Below, one piece after another: positions 45,601 through 54,855 of a stretch of DNA of 64,000 nt (its first letter is position 1; each line of letters opens with the position of its first letter). The notes under the pieces were generated by a model. That model made no database searches, had not been told where the DNA came from, and saw nothing but the letters and a program-made list of their open reading frames with translations. Origin of the DNA: Romanomermis culicivorax (taxonomy: Eukaryota > Nematoda > Enoplea > Mermithida > Mermithidae); NCBI GenBank assembly GCA_963922205.1, contig CAWUHX010000067.1, positions 124,001 through 188,000 of the forward strand, written 5' to 3'. The translations under genes and the position numbers were made by a program.

Positions 45601-46408
45601 AGGAACTGAACTCATGTTTTCAAATCCAGGTGGCAACGATTTGACCCCTTTCTCACAAACCGTTGACTGCCATCACATGCATGTAGCCCTTTACAAACAG
45701 AATAATACATGGGTAAGTGAAACAGGATCCCCGCATGTCACAAATTTACCTTTAGAAATCGTCTGGAACCAAAATTTCTCCCTTTTCCATTTTAATACAC
45801 CCGCCATTTTTCATGATCAACTTGCAACTATTTCAACCAACTTACTCTTTTTGAAACAATACATTTACAAAACTCACACACTCGAAAACATTGTCCAAAA
45901 ACTCGTCAATTACACCGCCCAAATGTCTCTCAATTCCGATACAGTTTACAACATGATCTCAGGCACTGGCCAAGCACTCGGAAATACACTCTCTGGCGCC
46001 GGTCAAGGCATAGAACATGTAATTACCAGTACCACTCAAAGTCTCACGGACGGATTAAACAATTTACTCAAAGGACCCCTGCAAATCATTATCAATCTCG
46101 CCGTTATTACTGTAGTTATTGCAGGCGTCTTTTATTCATTTCTCGTTCTTCGAAAATATTTCCCCTCTCCAAAGCATCATGCCACAAACAAACATGCATA
46201 TGAAATACCATCAAACAACAGACATTTACATGAGACCATTCCCCCATCATTCGGCCATGCTCTCTTCGAATTAGCTAATCGTCGTGGGGCACAAACGCAG
46301 CAGAAATACGTCCTTGTCGATATTGATACCCCCCGAACTCCTGCAATCGAACTCATTAATCAAATTCACCAATCTGCATCAAATAAGCCATCCCCAAAAC
46401 GTACCTGA
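42689..46408 (+). CDS. Gag-Env fusion polyprotein of the LTR retroelement
   Basis: One intact frame of 1,239 codons from the first ATG after the LTR; the frame is open further upstream, into the LTR. Residues about 70-230 are a retrotransposon Gag core (FGEWNKRLKQFMALQGM, MQNEIREAIKYRRF). Residues 310-385 hold four CX2CX4HX4C zinc knuckles. After a 200-residue proline-rich linker, a hydrophobic signal peptide (WPLYCIFLCIIIPTSCSA, about 585) starts a Cys-rich, N-glycosylation-motif-bearing ectodomain, followed by a membrane anchor (LAVITVVIAGVFYSFLVL, about 1130-1150) and an 85-residue tail. The layout of the ectodomain resembles mononegavirus/chuvirus-like glycoproteins captured by arthropod LTR elements; this is an impression, not a search result. 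No furin-type site is evident between Gag and Env. Confidence 0.85.
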   Translation: MTHQTQDHLGEIVREQINDLFSEHFRTLRTQLNQNTVNPTLIDDLRTANIRNNMANNFYAKPTVFTGGVTQHFGEWNKRLKQFMALQGMKDTDVQLKLACLEIHLGGAALAKFKSLANSENPPHTYEQYKVALQAFFPNNRDNELHQQFLRERKQKRSETVTEFLFDLEHLATLAYPNFNTDAREMIIKPLFVEGMQNEIREAIKYRRFATLKEMSDEAAYIEQQILRNELKSNVLPFIPPKPEPIFSLTKNTDQQDLLHQLEQQVKDLQLQIKQKPQPPQQSSYNNFSNNTFSRNNAYRNNTTPRQPTCFQCGQIGHVARNCKSVGTRKSCEICFRNNHSTRDCKSRCIHCSQTGHRSDNCLSKPYSNFQCFICKQRGHTSRYCPNQQSRNIQNCIEYRQPQPLMDIDDPAFYSKLPAITNGPQTTLGTIMPNTHRRSDEYVLDLDVPDWCAMSPPPTPEAAKIEKSPPTIPVGYKIPRKQDTTPLTAPETPSKTGRNLLSLLHGLTPEPYQFRPRQTLLPTPTSKQVQTPSHDSTSKVLQTVQISNRPPPPQLKIAKRQHQKPPRQIEQSEKTQYPAASTKTLHWPLYCIFLCIIIPTSCSAQFQMCGTSLSGHSLSIPKLVSCMPPSTVDKPVQTFGKIYIPSTKPHITDAYKCSVRKRKICTNTGFFGSKGIVFDQTEMQNLTPHVCKAIVIDKEHNGQKLYETQPGFWSTNNSLSVEYTWCCTDHCTSVTNVIIEIGQIASWNGKSMTGTLGDLGSCKPTSGHCVTADTSIIWNETAFENLCPFEYKNTHPIKLTPTHMIIEELQGAFSVKNTLFSNPNCPEIQDSILTEQGIIVQLDKSTPHRNAFLTPKTNETHTTLYDFDDFEPINAKLNYLADKIQEFEIQNFKNVWNELCRQAQRHLDLVWQILRLDATLGARAFLQRTDIIAEFTGEALTVWPCKQVNASKVFYNHKINQTCYKLLPILVGTELMFSNPGGNDLTPFSQTVDCHHMHVALYKQNNTWVSETGSPHVTNLPLEIVWNQNFSLFHFNTPAIFHDQLATISTNLLFLKQYIYKTHTLENIVQKLVNYTAQMSLNSDTVYNMISGTGQALGNTLSGAGQGIEHVITSTTQSLTDGLNNLLKGPLQIIINLAVITVVIAGVFYSFLVLRKYFPSPKHHATNKHAYEIPSNNRHLHETIPPSFGHALFELANRRGAQTQQKYVLVDIDTPRTPAIELINQIHQSASNKPSPKRT

Positions 46409-46997
46409 GAAACATACCCCTCATATTCCAATCACACTTAATGGCAAATTAATGACAAAAGGCATGATTGACACTGGTGCAGTTTACTCACTCATTGATT
46501 CCCGAATCGCTCAAATCCTACAGTTAGACATGAAACCCCCGCTAGTCCAAGCAAAAGCCGCAAATAATCTTCCGATTCACTTTGTAGGGACCACTTTTGT
46601 CACAGTGACAGCCCAATCAATCCAGGAAACAATCATGGTCCATGTCCAAGAAGATTGCACAGCAGACATCCTTCTAGGCAAAAACTTTCTCAGTCGATTT
46701 TCGGAATACACTATCAACAATCAAAAATCACAGGTCAAATTTGGCAATGTTATACTACCCTGTGATGGCCTAGAATATAGCCCTCTTTCAACTCGTGGTG
46801 GAACTTATTTGGACGAGAAATTGGAATTACCACCCTGTACAGTAACTGAATTTACTGTCCCCTTGCCCAAATCGTACTTACAGGTCACACAGCTTGAATT
46901 CACCCCGAAAGCCAAACAGAACTCTAAAGTCCATTTCGCAGCTTGTATCTCTGAGAATCAAAACAGTCGCATACGCATATCGGTCCTAAACACATAA
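46284..46997 (+). CDS. Retropepsin (protease) region
   Basis: The frame is +1 relative to the Gag-Env ORF and overlaps its last 125 bp. The active site is MIDTGAVYSLID, with the second conserved block ADILLGKNFLSRF. Expression probably needs a +1 shift or a spliced RNA. It ends at a TAA (46995-46997), after which the same frame is open into Pol. Confidence 0.85.
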   Translation: MGHKRSRNTSLSILIPPELLQSNSLIKFTNLHQISHPQNVPEKHTPHIPITLNGKLMTKGMIDTGAVYSLIDSRIAQILQLDMKPPLVQAKAANNLPIHFVGTTFVTVTAQSIQETIMVHVQEDCTADILLGKNFLSRFSEYTINNQKSQVKFGNVILPCDGLEYSPLSTRGGTYLDEKLELPPCTVTEFTVPLPKSYLQVTQLEFTPKAKQNSKVHFAACISENQNSRIRISVLNT

Positions 46998-49922
46998 GAA
47001 ACAGCCCAAATTCTTTACCCTGGAACATGCATTGGTACAGTCTCCTGTTACATCCTGAAACAAAATACTCCCGCTAACGTAACCCCTTCCACGCAAAACC
47101 AGCCCAGCCGCTTTGATACATTCACATGGTTAAAAGAAAATGTTAATTTAACCTCCAGTGACCTCACAGAAGCAGAAAAAACGCAACTCCTACGCGCCCT
47201 ATCGAAGTATCCCACATTATATGCTAAATCCAAAATGGATGTAGGTAGAACCACCCTCGTTTCACATACAATTGACACCAATGGCTCCCAACCCGTACGT
47301 AGACAACTTTATCGGACTTCCCCAAAAGAAAAGCAAATCATACAAGCAGAAGTTGAGCAACTTGCAGCAGCAGGTGTCATCAGCCAAAGCAATTCTCCAT
47401 GGTGTACCAACACAGTTTTAGTTCCCAAAAAAGATGGAGGCCATCGTTTATGCATTGATTTTAGAGGCCTCAATAAAGTAACCAAAAAAGATACATACCC
47501 CCTGCCCCGCATAGACGAAATTCTAGACACCCTACGTGGAATGAAATATTTTACGTCCCTTGACCAATCCAATGCATATTATTCCATTCCCATAGCACAA
47601 GCAGACAGAGAAAAAACTGCATTCAATTGCTCAGCCGGCCAGTATCAATTCAATTACCTCCCCTTTGGACTCACCAATGCCCCAGCCACCTTCCAAAGGT
47701 TAATGGATGTTATTCTTTCGGGTCTGCAATGGAACACATGCCTTGTGTATCTCGACGATGTCTTGGTATTCGCAGACTCCCATGCCCAAATGCTGGAACG
47801 TTTAGACACTATTCTTGCCCGATTCTCACAAGCAGGCCTTAAGCTAAACATACAAAAATGCAAATTCTGCCAGCCCCAAGTCCAATACTTAGGCCACGTC
47901 ATTTCCCAGCAAGGCATTTCACCAGATCCCCATAAGGTACAGGCCATTTATGACATACCCACACCCAAAAGCTCAAAAGAAGTTAAGTCATTCCTTGGCC
48001 TACCCTCATATTATCGCAGATTCATCCCAAATTGCTCTCAAGTTTCTAGCCCACTCACATCGCTACTCAAAAAGAACTCAGAATTTTCCTGGGGCCCTGA
48101 ACAGCAAAACGCATTCACTAAGCTAAAAGAATTACTCATTCATGCCCCAATACTGCAGCACCCCGATTTCACAAAACCGTTTATTCTGCAAACCGACGCC
48201 TCAAAACTCGGAATCGGCGCCATTCTCAGTCAGCTAGATAGTAAAGGTCAGAATCGCCCCATTGCTTTTGGAAGCCGAACACTAAAACCCGCAGAACGCA
48301 ACTACCCAATCACTGAGTTGGAAACCCTTGCAGTAGTCGAATTTGTCAAGTATTTCCGCCCCTATCTTTTCCAGCAACATGTTATTGTACACACTGACCA
48401 CACAGCAGTTCAGGCAGTCTTACAAAAGGAAAACCCGTCCCCTCGCATTGCCCGTTGGGGATTAGCCCTCTCTGGAATTCAGCTAGACATTCGCCCTAAG
48501 AAAGGCACTGCTAACTGCAACGCAGATGCAGTTTCTCGATTCCCCTCACAGACAGCAAAGCAATCCTTTGATATTGAGCAATTAGAAACCCGCCCAGAAA
48601 TATCAACTATCAATTCAGTTTTGGAAGCCGAAGCAACTGAACAAGAAGAGCAACAGAAAAACTTTGCCAAACTCCAACGCACTGATCCAACTGTCAAAAG
48701 TATTTTAGCAAAAATCGCCCGAAAACACCCCCTTACCCTTATCAAATTCGCAGTGCATCAAAACATTCTCTTCCGAATAGTCGACAAACAGCCAAAACTA
48801 TACATTCCCAAGTCGCAAGTCCAGCATCTCATCGCCTCACATCATGACAGCAAATTCACAGGTCATTTTGCAGCCCGGAAAACTTTACACTTGCTCAGAC
48901 AAAAATATTTTTGGCCCCAAATGAGCCGTGATATCAAACGTTACTGCAAAACTTGTCACCCATGCCAGACACAGAAAGCCCTCCGACACAAAGTGCATGC
49001 AAACTTGGTACCAATTCAACCGACTGGTCCCTTTGATCGAGTTGGTGTTGATTGCATGGGACCATTACCCCTCACTGAAGACGGCAACCGATTCATTGTC
49101 GTTTTCATCGATTATTTCACAAAGTATGTAGAGGCATTCCCAACCCCTGACATCACTGCAGCCACTATTGCCAAGTTATTCGTAACCAAAATTGTTTGCC
49201 GTCATGGGTCCCCAAAAATCATCCATTGTGATCGTGGCACCGATTTCCTATCCGATCTTTTCTCACGGATCACCAGTTTATGCAACACTCAGAAAATTCA
49301 TACCACCCCATACCATCCCATTGCCAATGGGGAAGTTGAGCGTTGCAACCAAACCTTAGCCACCCGTATCCGCATGTACATCAATTCGAATCACACTGAT
49401 TGGGATACTTATCTCCCATATGCCGTTTTTTCGATCAACATTCATAAAAATGATAGCACTTCGTATCCCCCATTTGAATTACTCCACGGTAGGCAAGCTA
49501 ATCTGCCGTCAGACGCAGCCTTAAACTTTTTCCCCACGTCCTACATGGTTGATTTAGACGATTACGCCCTTCGTGTAAAATCGCATTTTACAGAAGCACT
49601 CTCAACCGTGCAGAAAAGTTTGCAAAAAGCCCAAGCCCACTATACCTGTCAGTATAACAAGCACGCTCAGAACATACATTACAAGGCAGGTGATCTTATT
49701 CTCTACAAAAATCATTCGTGTAAACAAGGGCTGACTCCCAAATTCCTCCCTCGCCAAAACGGACCCTATACAGTTACGCATTTCATGTACCCCAACGTTA
49801 CACTCAAACACCCCCATAAGAATATTACATTCACGGTGCATGTAAATGAGACAACCCTTTTCTACCCTCGGAAAGCAGCTAACGAATCTACCCCCACCCC
49901 TCCTCAACCTCGAAAGCCTTGA
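46998..49922 (+). CDS. Pol: reverse transcriptase, RNase H, integrase
   Basis: In the same frame as the protease after a single TAA; the first ATG is at 47235. RT blocks include PWCTNTVLVPKKDGG, YLPFGLTNAPATFQR and the catalytic YLDDVLVF. RNase H shows LQTDASKLGIGAILSQ and HTDHTAVQAV. The integrase has an HHCC finger (HHDSKFTGH ... CKTCHPC), DDE residues in GVDCMGPL, CDRGTDFLS and NGEVERCNQ, and a basic C-terminus. The domain order is that of Ty3/Gypsy elements. No further stops interrupt it. Confidence 0.93.
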   Translation, partial: ETAQILYPGTCIGTVSCYILKQNTPANVTPSTQNQPSRFDTFTWLKENVNLTSSDLTEAEKTQLLRALSKYPTLYAKSKMDVGRTTLVSHTIDTNGSQPVRRQLYRTSPKEKQIIQAEVEQLAAAGVISQSNSPWCTNTVLVPKKDGGHRLCIDFRGLNKVTKKDTYPLPRIDEILDTLRGMKYFTSLDQSNAYYSIPIAQADREKTAFNCSAGQYQFNYLPFGLTNAPATFQRLMDVILSGLQWNTCLVYLDDVLVFADSHAQMLERLDTILARFSQAGLKLNIQKCKFCQPQVQYLGHVISQQGISPDPHKVQAIYDIPTPKSSKEVKSFLGLPSYYRRFIPNCSQVSSPLTSLLKKNSEFSWGPEQQNAFTKLKELLIHAPILQHPDFTKPFILQTDASKLGIGAILSQLDSKGQNRPIAFGSRTLKPAERNYPITELETLAVVEFVKYFRPYLFQQHVIVHTDHTAVQAVLQKENPSPRIARWGLALSGIQLDIRPKKGTANCNADAVSRFPSQTAKQSFDIEQLETRPEISTINSVLEAEATEQEEQQKNFAKLQRTDPTVKSILAKIARKHPLTLIKFAVHQNILFRIVDKQPKLYIPKSQVQHLIASHHDSKFTGHFAARKTLHLLRQKYFWPQMSRDIKRYCKTCHPCQTQKALRHKVHANLVPIQPTGPFDRVGVDCMGPLPLTEDGNRFIVVFIDYFTKYVEAFPTPDITAATIAKLFVTKIVCRHGSPKIIHCDRGTDFLSDLFSRITSLCNTQKIHTTPYHPIANGEVERCNQTLATRIRMYINSNHTDWDTYLPYAVFSINIHKNDSTSYPPFELLHGRQANLPSDAALNFFPTSYMVDLDDYALRVKSHFTEALSTVQKSLQKAQAHYTCQYNKHAQNIHYKAGDLILYKNHSCKQGLTPKFLPRQNGPYTVTHFMYPNVTLKHPHKNITFTVHVNETTLFYPRKAANESTPTPPQPRKP

Positions 49923-49940
49923 ACGAGGACGTTCAACTCC

Positions 49941-49953
49941 GGAAGGAGGGAAA
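49941..49953 (+). other. Polypurine tract
   Basis: GGAAGGAGGGAAA directly before the right LTR, the expected plus-strand primer. Confidence 0.8.
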
Positions 49954-50854
49954 TGTAACGTACCTGCTAAAGCAGTACTGTAAATATGTAGCATACTGTA
50001 TGTGATAGACATTTATTAGATATTATTTTATTTTCACATTTTATTGTCTCAAGGGTGTCTGGGATTCACACCCAAACATTCCTGCAAAATTACGTGAAGT
50101 ACTTTATTTTGATCCGTTCACACCCCGGTAGCCCAATTAAGATGCCCTAATTAATTTGCACAAACGGCAGCTGTTCCCCTAGAACCCACACTAAACTACA
50201 CATTCCACAGCTACCGTAATCCCCCGTAAAAATCGTAAACAACACCTGCACACAGTAAAATGCGTAGAAGCCCGCCGTACAGTAGTCTCAAGTGTAATGG
50301 TAGCGGCGGCCCCACAAAACATGTGTATACAGAGAAACCGATACAGGAAGCATGCACAGAAGCACAAAGGCGTGGCCAAGCCCACCGTAGAAAGCAAGTG
50401 AAGCACAGAAAGCATACGGTACCAGAAAAGCATTAGAGAGGCGTAATTAAGAAAGCATAAAAAGCGTAGCAGGAAACGACGATTGGCGGAAGAAGATGGA
50501 CAGAAGCTCGACCTCCCGCAACGCCCAGGGAGTGGCCAGAATCGCCGTATAAAAGAAGAAGCAAAGCGTGATTGGATCATTCTTATTCTTGTGGTTTTTC
50601 CGTTTTGACTTCCGCGCTCGCCCGTCTTTTTATACATTTGCAAGCGGCCGACTATTCGAAAGCAACTTAAACCGAGGCCCCCGTCCGTATTTTAATTTGA
50701 AGCGCGTTTATTGTCGACGTTCAAGCGACTGTCGATCCCCGTTGTTTTATTGTAATCGTACGCCCACGCCCCCGTCCCGTATTTGTCCCCGCCGTATCGA
50801 CTGATTGGTTAATTGGTTAGAAGTAAAGTACCTCACACAAATCTGGTCGTTACA
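49954..50854 (+). repeat. Right (3') LTR of the nested element
   Basis: 901 bp, same length as the left LTR and about 98% identical by eye. It is followed by the CCAG duplication. Confidence 0.9.
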
Positions 50855-51079
50855 CCAGCTGCCGTTTGTGCAAATTAATTGGGGCATCTTAATTGGGCTA
50901 CTGGGGTGTGAACGGATCAAAATAAAGTACTTCATGTAATTTTATAGGAATGTTTGGGTGTGAATCCCAGACACCCTTGAGACGGTAAAATACAAAAACG
51001 AAATAATATTTAATAAATGTCTATCACATACAGTATGCTATATATTTACAGTACTGCGTTAGCAGGTACATTACATGCT

Positions 51080-51614
51080 TATTTTTTGGTTTATGTATAT
51101 TTCTTGTGTTCATCTTATGTCCGCTTTTGATTTTGTTCCCTGTCATTTAATTTTTCTTTCCTGCAACAATACATTAAAAGTTGTCATTTCAAGTAACCGT
51201 AGTCTTCCGTATAATTCTTGTACAGATCGGCATGCTCCAGTCTTTCATATCGTTGTAAGTGTGAAAATCTTCATAAATACATAAACAAGAATGCTGGAAG
51301 AAAGGGAATGTCAACAAAAGTGAAGACGTTAAGAATAAGTGGAAAAGCATTAGAAAAAGAAAAAAGTGACAAGGAAGAAGCAACACCACAGGAAGGAAGG
51401 ATTGAAAAATAATGTGAAAGAATCGGGAGAATAGAAGAGAAAGAATCAAAAAACTAGGATGAAAAGTATGTAAGAAGGAAGAAAAAATCATATAGGATAA
51501 AATAAAAACAGCGTGTTGAATTGTATACGAGAATTACATGGGAGACGATACTCATTAAAAATGACACTTTGTAAATGTACTGTTTCAGGAGGAAAAAAAA
51601 GAAAAAAGTAGATT
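51080..51614. other. Spacer between LTR elements
   Basis: A/G-rich sequence without recognised features; the ORFs have low-complexity K/E content. Confidence 0.4.
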
Positions 51615-53024
51615 TGTCAAGCGCAACACAAGTTATTATTGATTCTTATGAAAATTAGATAGCCATTACTAGTTGTTGATGCAAAATTAAGCTTCAAACA
51701 TACAGTTCAGTTTTCCATAAATATTTTCACCACTTCTTATCAGTAATGACCCAATATGTTTTGACCACGTGTTCATGGCTAACTGTTGTATTTGTCTTAT
51801 ATGAGAAATTTAGATGACGACGATTTATCGCCTGTATTTTAATAAGAGATGTAAGGAATGTAGAAAAGCGTGCAGAACACTGTAAACGGAACACTCTGAG
51901 TGTTTGACAAATTTCACACAATGATAATTGTAGGCAGGAGATTGATGGGCTCGTAGAGAGTGATATGTCAATTTATCCGAGGAACATCACTCAATTCATT
52001 TAAGGTTTTCGGAGCCGAAACTCAGACTGCACTAACTTACCCTTCTAGGAGTTGAACCTGAATACTCAAACTATTTTCAAAATAGTTTGACTCAACCTAG
52101 AACACACGTTTGAATTTCAATTTACTAAATTATAAAGGTGCCGCTTCAGTCTACCAAAATCTCTCCCACACTACAACACAACAGCATGTTTCCACACAAA
52201 ACAACAACAATGAAAATTCTTTCACAATTTCCTTTGACGTTATAACCACGCCCCTTTTGGTGTCTCGCCACGAACTCTCTCAATTGAACTTGCCAATCTT
52301 TCTCGAAATTGATACATGCTTTACAAAAACGCCAAAACGCTCCACAACATATTCGAAAAATATAGGTTGGGGCGTAGATGCTGATAACAGGCAGGAGTTT
52401 GTGCAGGGATCGACCTTAATGCATGTGTTTCCCACACCCACACTTACCCGAGGAACTAAACTCTTAAAGTACTTAAACCCCACAATAAAATAATCTAAAT
52501 TAGAAAATCTTCGGTTTCCTAATTTGAATTCCCAATGCTTAAAACCAAGAGAGGAGAAGTTTCTCCTATGAATTTTACCTAATAAAAACAACTTACATAA
52601 CATATACAAAATATTGCGTAGCCGGCGGAGTTAATGCAAGATATGTCCTGGGTGTTGAGAAACAAGCTCACCCGCAGGTCTACCGAATCCAGGCTACAGT
52701 AAGACGCTCGAAATTGGTTCACTTCACCCGATCCAATTTGTACCTGCACACGTCTTTCTAAAATCGACAAACTATTATAAAAACCTGACAATCGGCGCAA
52801 ACACACAACAACATAACACTTTTATCTTTTTTTGACTTGTGTATAAATAGCTGATCGGCTTGTTGTGATTAGTTTTAGTTCTACGCCCCAAATATACTAT
52901 TTATCACTAGAAAGTTTTGTTCAACTACAGCAACAGGGTTGCTATAAGCTAAGTACTGGGTACTTTTGTGTTTCTGCTCGAGGTTAGTATTCACTAGAAA
53001 GAACCTGTGTCACAGGTTGTGACA
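51615..53024 (+). repeat. 5' LTR of the second element (interrupted)
   Basis: Pieces 51615-51783 and 52817-53024 align with the intact 3' LTR at 60974-61312; the gap is the 51784-52812 insertion. It ends TGTGACA, followed by AAATTTGGTGAAACTGGC as primer-binding region. Confidence 0.85.
51784..52812. mobile_element. Solo-LTR-like insertion of a third family, TSD TAAC
   Basis: 1,029 bp beginning TGTTGTATTTG and ending CACAACAACA, with 4-bp repeats TAAC at 51780-51783 and 52813-52816. The uninterrupted site is visible in the 3' LTR (GGCTAAC then ATTTTTATC). The section 51851-52125 is related to 26095-26370. No retroviral ORF is present. Confidence 0.8.
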
Positions 53025-53380
53025 AAATTTGGTGAAACTGGCAGGAAATTGTTGATTGAGCTGACAGGTTTTCTTTATTGCTTGGCAATTTTACTGTTGC
53101 TATTTTGTATTGAGCTATTGGGCTAAATTTTTGTTTGTTCGAAATATGGGATTTCGTTTGACCATTAAAAATCTGGGATTTTTATTTCATTGTTCTGGTT
53201 GAGCTGGGCTTTGTTGGAAATCAAAAGATTTATTGTTGATTGTTGAATTAAAATTTGGAATTTTAATTTATTTGTGCTTCAACTGGATTCAAAGCTTTGT
53301 TTGTTTTGCTGTTCAGAAATTTTTGATTTCTTATTTTTGCCCATTGTCAATTGAAATTTGGGATTCTGATTTTGTTGGAT

Positions 53381-54300
53381 ATGGGGTTCAAAATGAGTAA
53401 AAAATTTGGAACTAGTGAATATGAGTCTTCTAGGCAGATTGTTGAAAAAGCTAAAGCAGATTTTGAATTTTTGGGTTGCATGAGGTCACACACTAAACTT
53501 AAAGTCATGCCCGGTAATGATGATGCGGAGGCTAAAGCCTTGGAGGTGACTGTAAAAAAAGCTATGGAGGAAGCCACTAAGCCTATTAAGGATAAGCTTG
53601 AAAATTTGAAATTGAAAATTGAGGAAACAGAAGGTCATAATGAAGCTAACATGAGGCAATCATTTTTTGTTTCAATCCGTTTTGAATGTTCAATCCCCCA
53701 CCACCATTTTCTGGGAATTTTTGTGAAACTTTTTCAGATTGGATTGAAAAATTGACACATTTTATGACCTTGCTTGGCATAGGTGATGATGAGGAGTCGT
53801 ACAAAATTGCTTATTTGGAACCAAATCTGATTGGTTCAGTGCTTGCATCATTGCATGATCTTAAGAGAAATTTGTATCCTGTGACTTTTGAGGAAATAGT
53901 TGAAGGGTTCAAGGAACTTCATCCTGATGGTAGTGATAGTGATTTGCACCAGCAATTGTTGTATGATCATAAACAAAAGAAAGTTGAATCAATTACTGAG
54001 TACCTTGATAAGCTCCTAAAGTTAGCTAGATCAGCATATCCAACATTAGCAGATGATGCACGTGAGCAAATTTTGAAACTCATATTCATTAGGGGCGTGA
54101 GATTAAATATTTATGAAGGTATGAAATATCGAGAATTTGTTACTTTGAATGAAGCGGCCAAAGCAGCCAGGTACACTGAATCCCAAATATTTAGGGATGA
54201 TGCTAATGTGAATGTAGCTTCAAATTTTGGCATGAATTCTAATTCGAATATGGCAAAAGAGGTGTCAGACTTGGAAAGCAAATTGAAATCAGTAATTTGA
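53381..54300 (+). pseudogene. Gag of the second element (frameshifted)
   Basis: The N-terminal part is in one frame from ATG 53381 to 53755; the core continues in another frame from about 53690 (FSDWIEKLTHFMTLLGIGDD, LHQQLLYDHKQKKVESITEY, EQILKLIFIRGVRLNIYEGM). These align with the Gag core of the 42689 ORF. The zinc-knuckle segment is not recognisable before the sequence reaches the TRIM-like block at 54486. Confidence 0.8.
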
Positions 54301-54552
54301 CATCAATTGACTTTCTGAGGGGCCAGAGCAAAATTATGCTGGGTATAATGTTTGTGATAAGATTGTTGCATATATGACAAATGTTCTTATTTTTGTTGAT
54401 GTCTTGTTTGCAGATGAAAATGAAAAGGCTGATGAAGCTGATGATTGAATGTTGCTGGGCGGCCATGATACAAGATTGGCCGACATGTTGAGAGTGGCCA
54501 AAGCAGCCACCTCAACTATGAATTGTTGCAAAAAGAGAGCGCCTTTCCCGCT

Positions 54553-54625
54553 GCTCGGTTGGCTCAGTTGGTTAGAGCGTGCGGACGGTAGCCGCAAGGT
54601 CCTGGGTTCAAGTCCCAGACCGAGC
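54553..54625 (+). tRNA. tRNA-like gene in the left TRIM LTR (anticodon loop ACGGTAG)
   Basis: 73 nt with all four stems perfect: acceptor GCTCGGT/ACCGAGC, D stem GCTC/GAGC, anticodon stem TGCGG/CCGCA, T stem CTGGG/CCCAG with loop TTCAAGT. A box TGGCTCAGTTGG and B box GGTTCAAGTCC fit pol III promoters. A TTTT run lies 5 bp downstream. The middle of the loop would read GGT, but position 33 is C instead of the universal T, so decoding function is doubtful. Confidence 0.8.
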
Positions 54626-54672
54626 CTAACTTTTACTGAAGCCCCGAGTGGCGGGAACAGGTTGCCTCAACA

Positions 54673-54714
54673 CTGGTGGCCCTTGACGGTCCGTCAAACT
54701 CGAGGGCGGAGGGA
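54673..54714 (+). other. TRIM interior: putative primer-binding site and polypurine tract
   Basis: Only 42 bp separate the LTRs: CTGGTGGCCCTTGACGG at the left and GAGGGCGGAGGGA at the right, with GACGGTCCGTC palindrome between. No coding capacity. Confidence 0.6.
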
Positions 54715-54782
54715 TGTTGAGAGTGGCCAAAGCAGCCACCTCAACTACGAATTGTTGCAAAAAAGAGAGGGCCTTTCCCGCT

Positions 54783-54855
54783 GCTCGGTTGGCTCAGTTG
54801 GTTAGAGCGTGCGGACGGTAGCCGCAAGGTCCTGGGTTCAAGTCCCAGACCGAGC
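54783..54855 (+). tRNA. tRNA-like gene in the right TRIM LTR
   Basis: Identical 73-nt sequence to 54553-54625, carried by the second LTR. Confidence 0.8.

Larger units (their letters stand above)
41545..50854 (+). mobile_element. Complete 9.3-kb LTR retroelement with gag-env-pro-pol order, TSD CCAG
   Basis: The element has 901-bp LTRs at both ends (TGTAACG...CGTTACA), 4-bp target duplications CCAG (41541-41544 and 50855-50858), a primer-binding region after the left LTR and a purine tract before the right LTR. By eye the LTRs differ at about 16 positions, so the insertion is fairly recent. The RT/RNase H/integrase order is that of the Ty3/Gypsy superfamily. The coding order, with an Env-like region between Gag and protease, is unusual. 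Confidence 0.92.
40877..51075 (-). mobile_element. Solo LTR (minus sense) split by the nested retroelement, TSD TGCT
   Basis: The reverse complement of the 41545-50854 LTR family is present as 40877-41544 and 50855-51075. It runs from TGTAACAACCAG to GGTACATTACA. The outermost flanks are identical 4-bp repeats TGCT (40873-40876 and 51076-51079). It is clearly more diverged from the nested element's LTRs than those are from each other, so it is the older insertion. Confidence 0.88.

Noticed and set aside
54449..54805. 118-codon ORF across the tRNA-like repeats
   Set aside because: It reads through structured tRNA-like sequence and repeat boundaries; not a protein gene.
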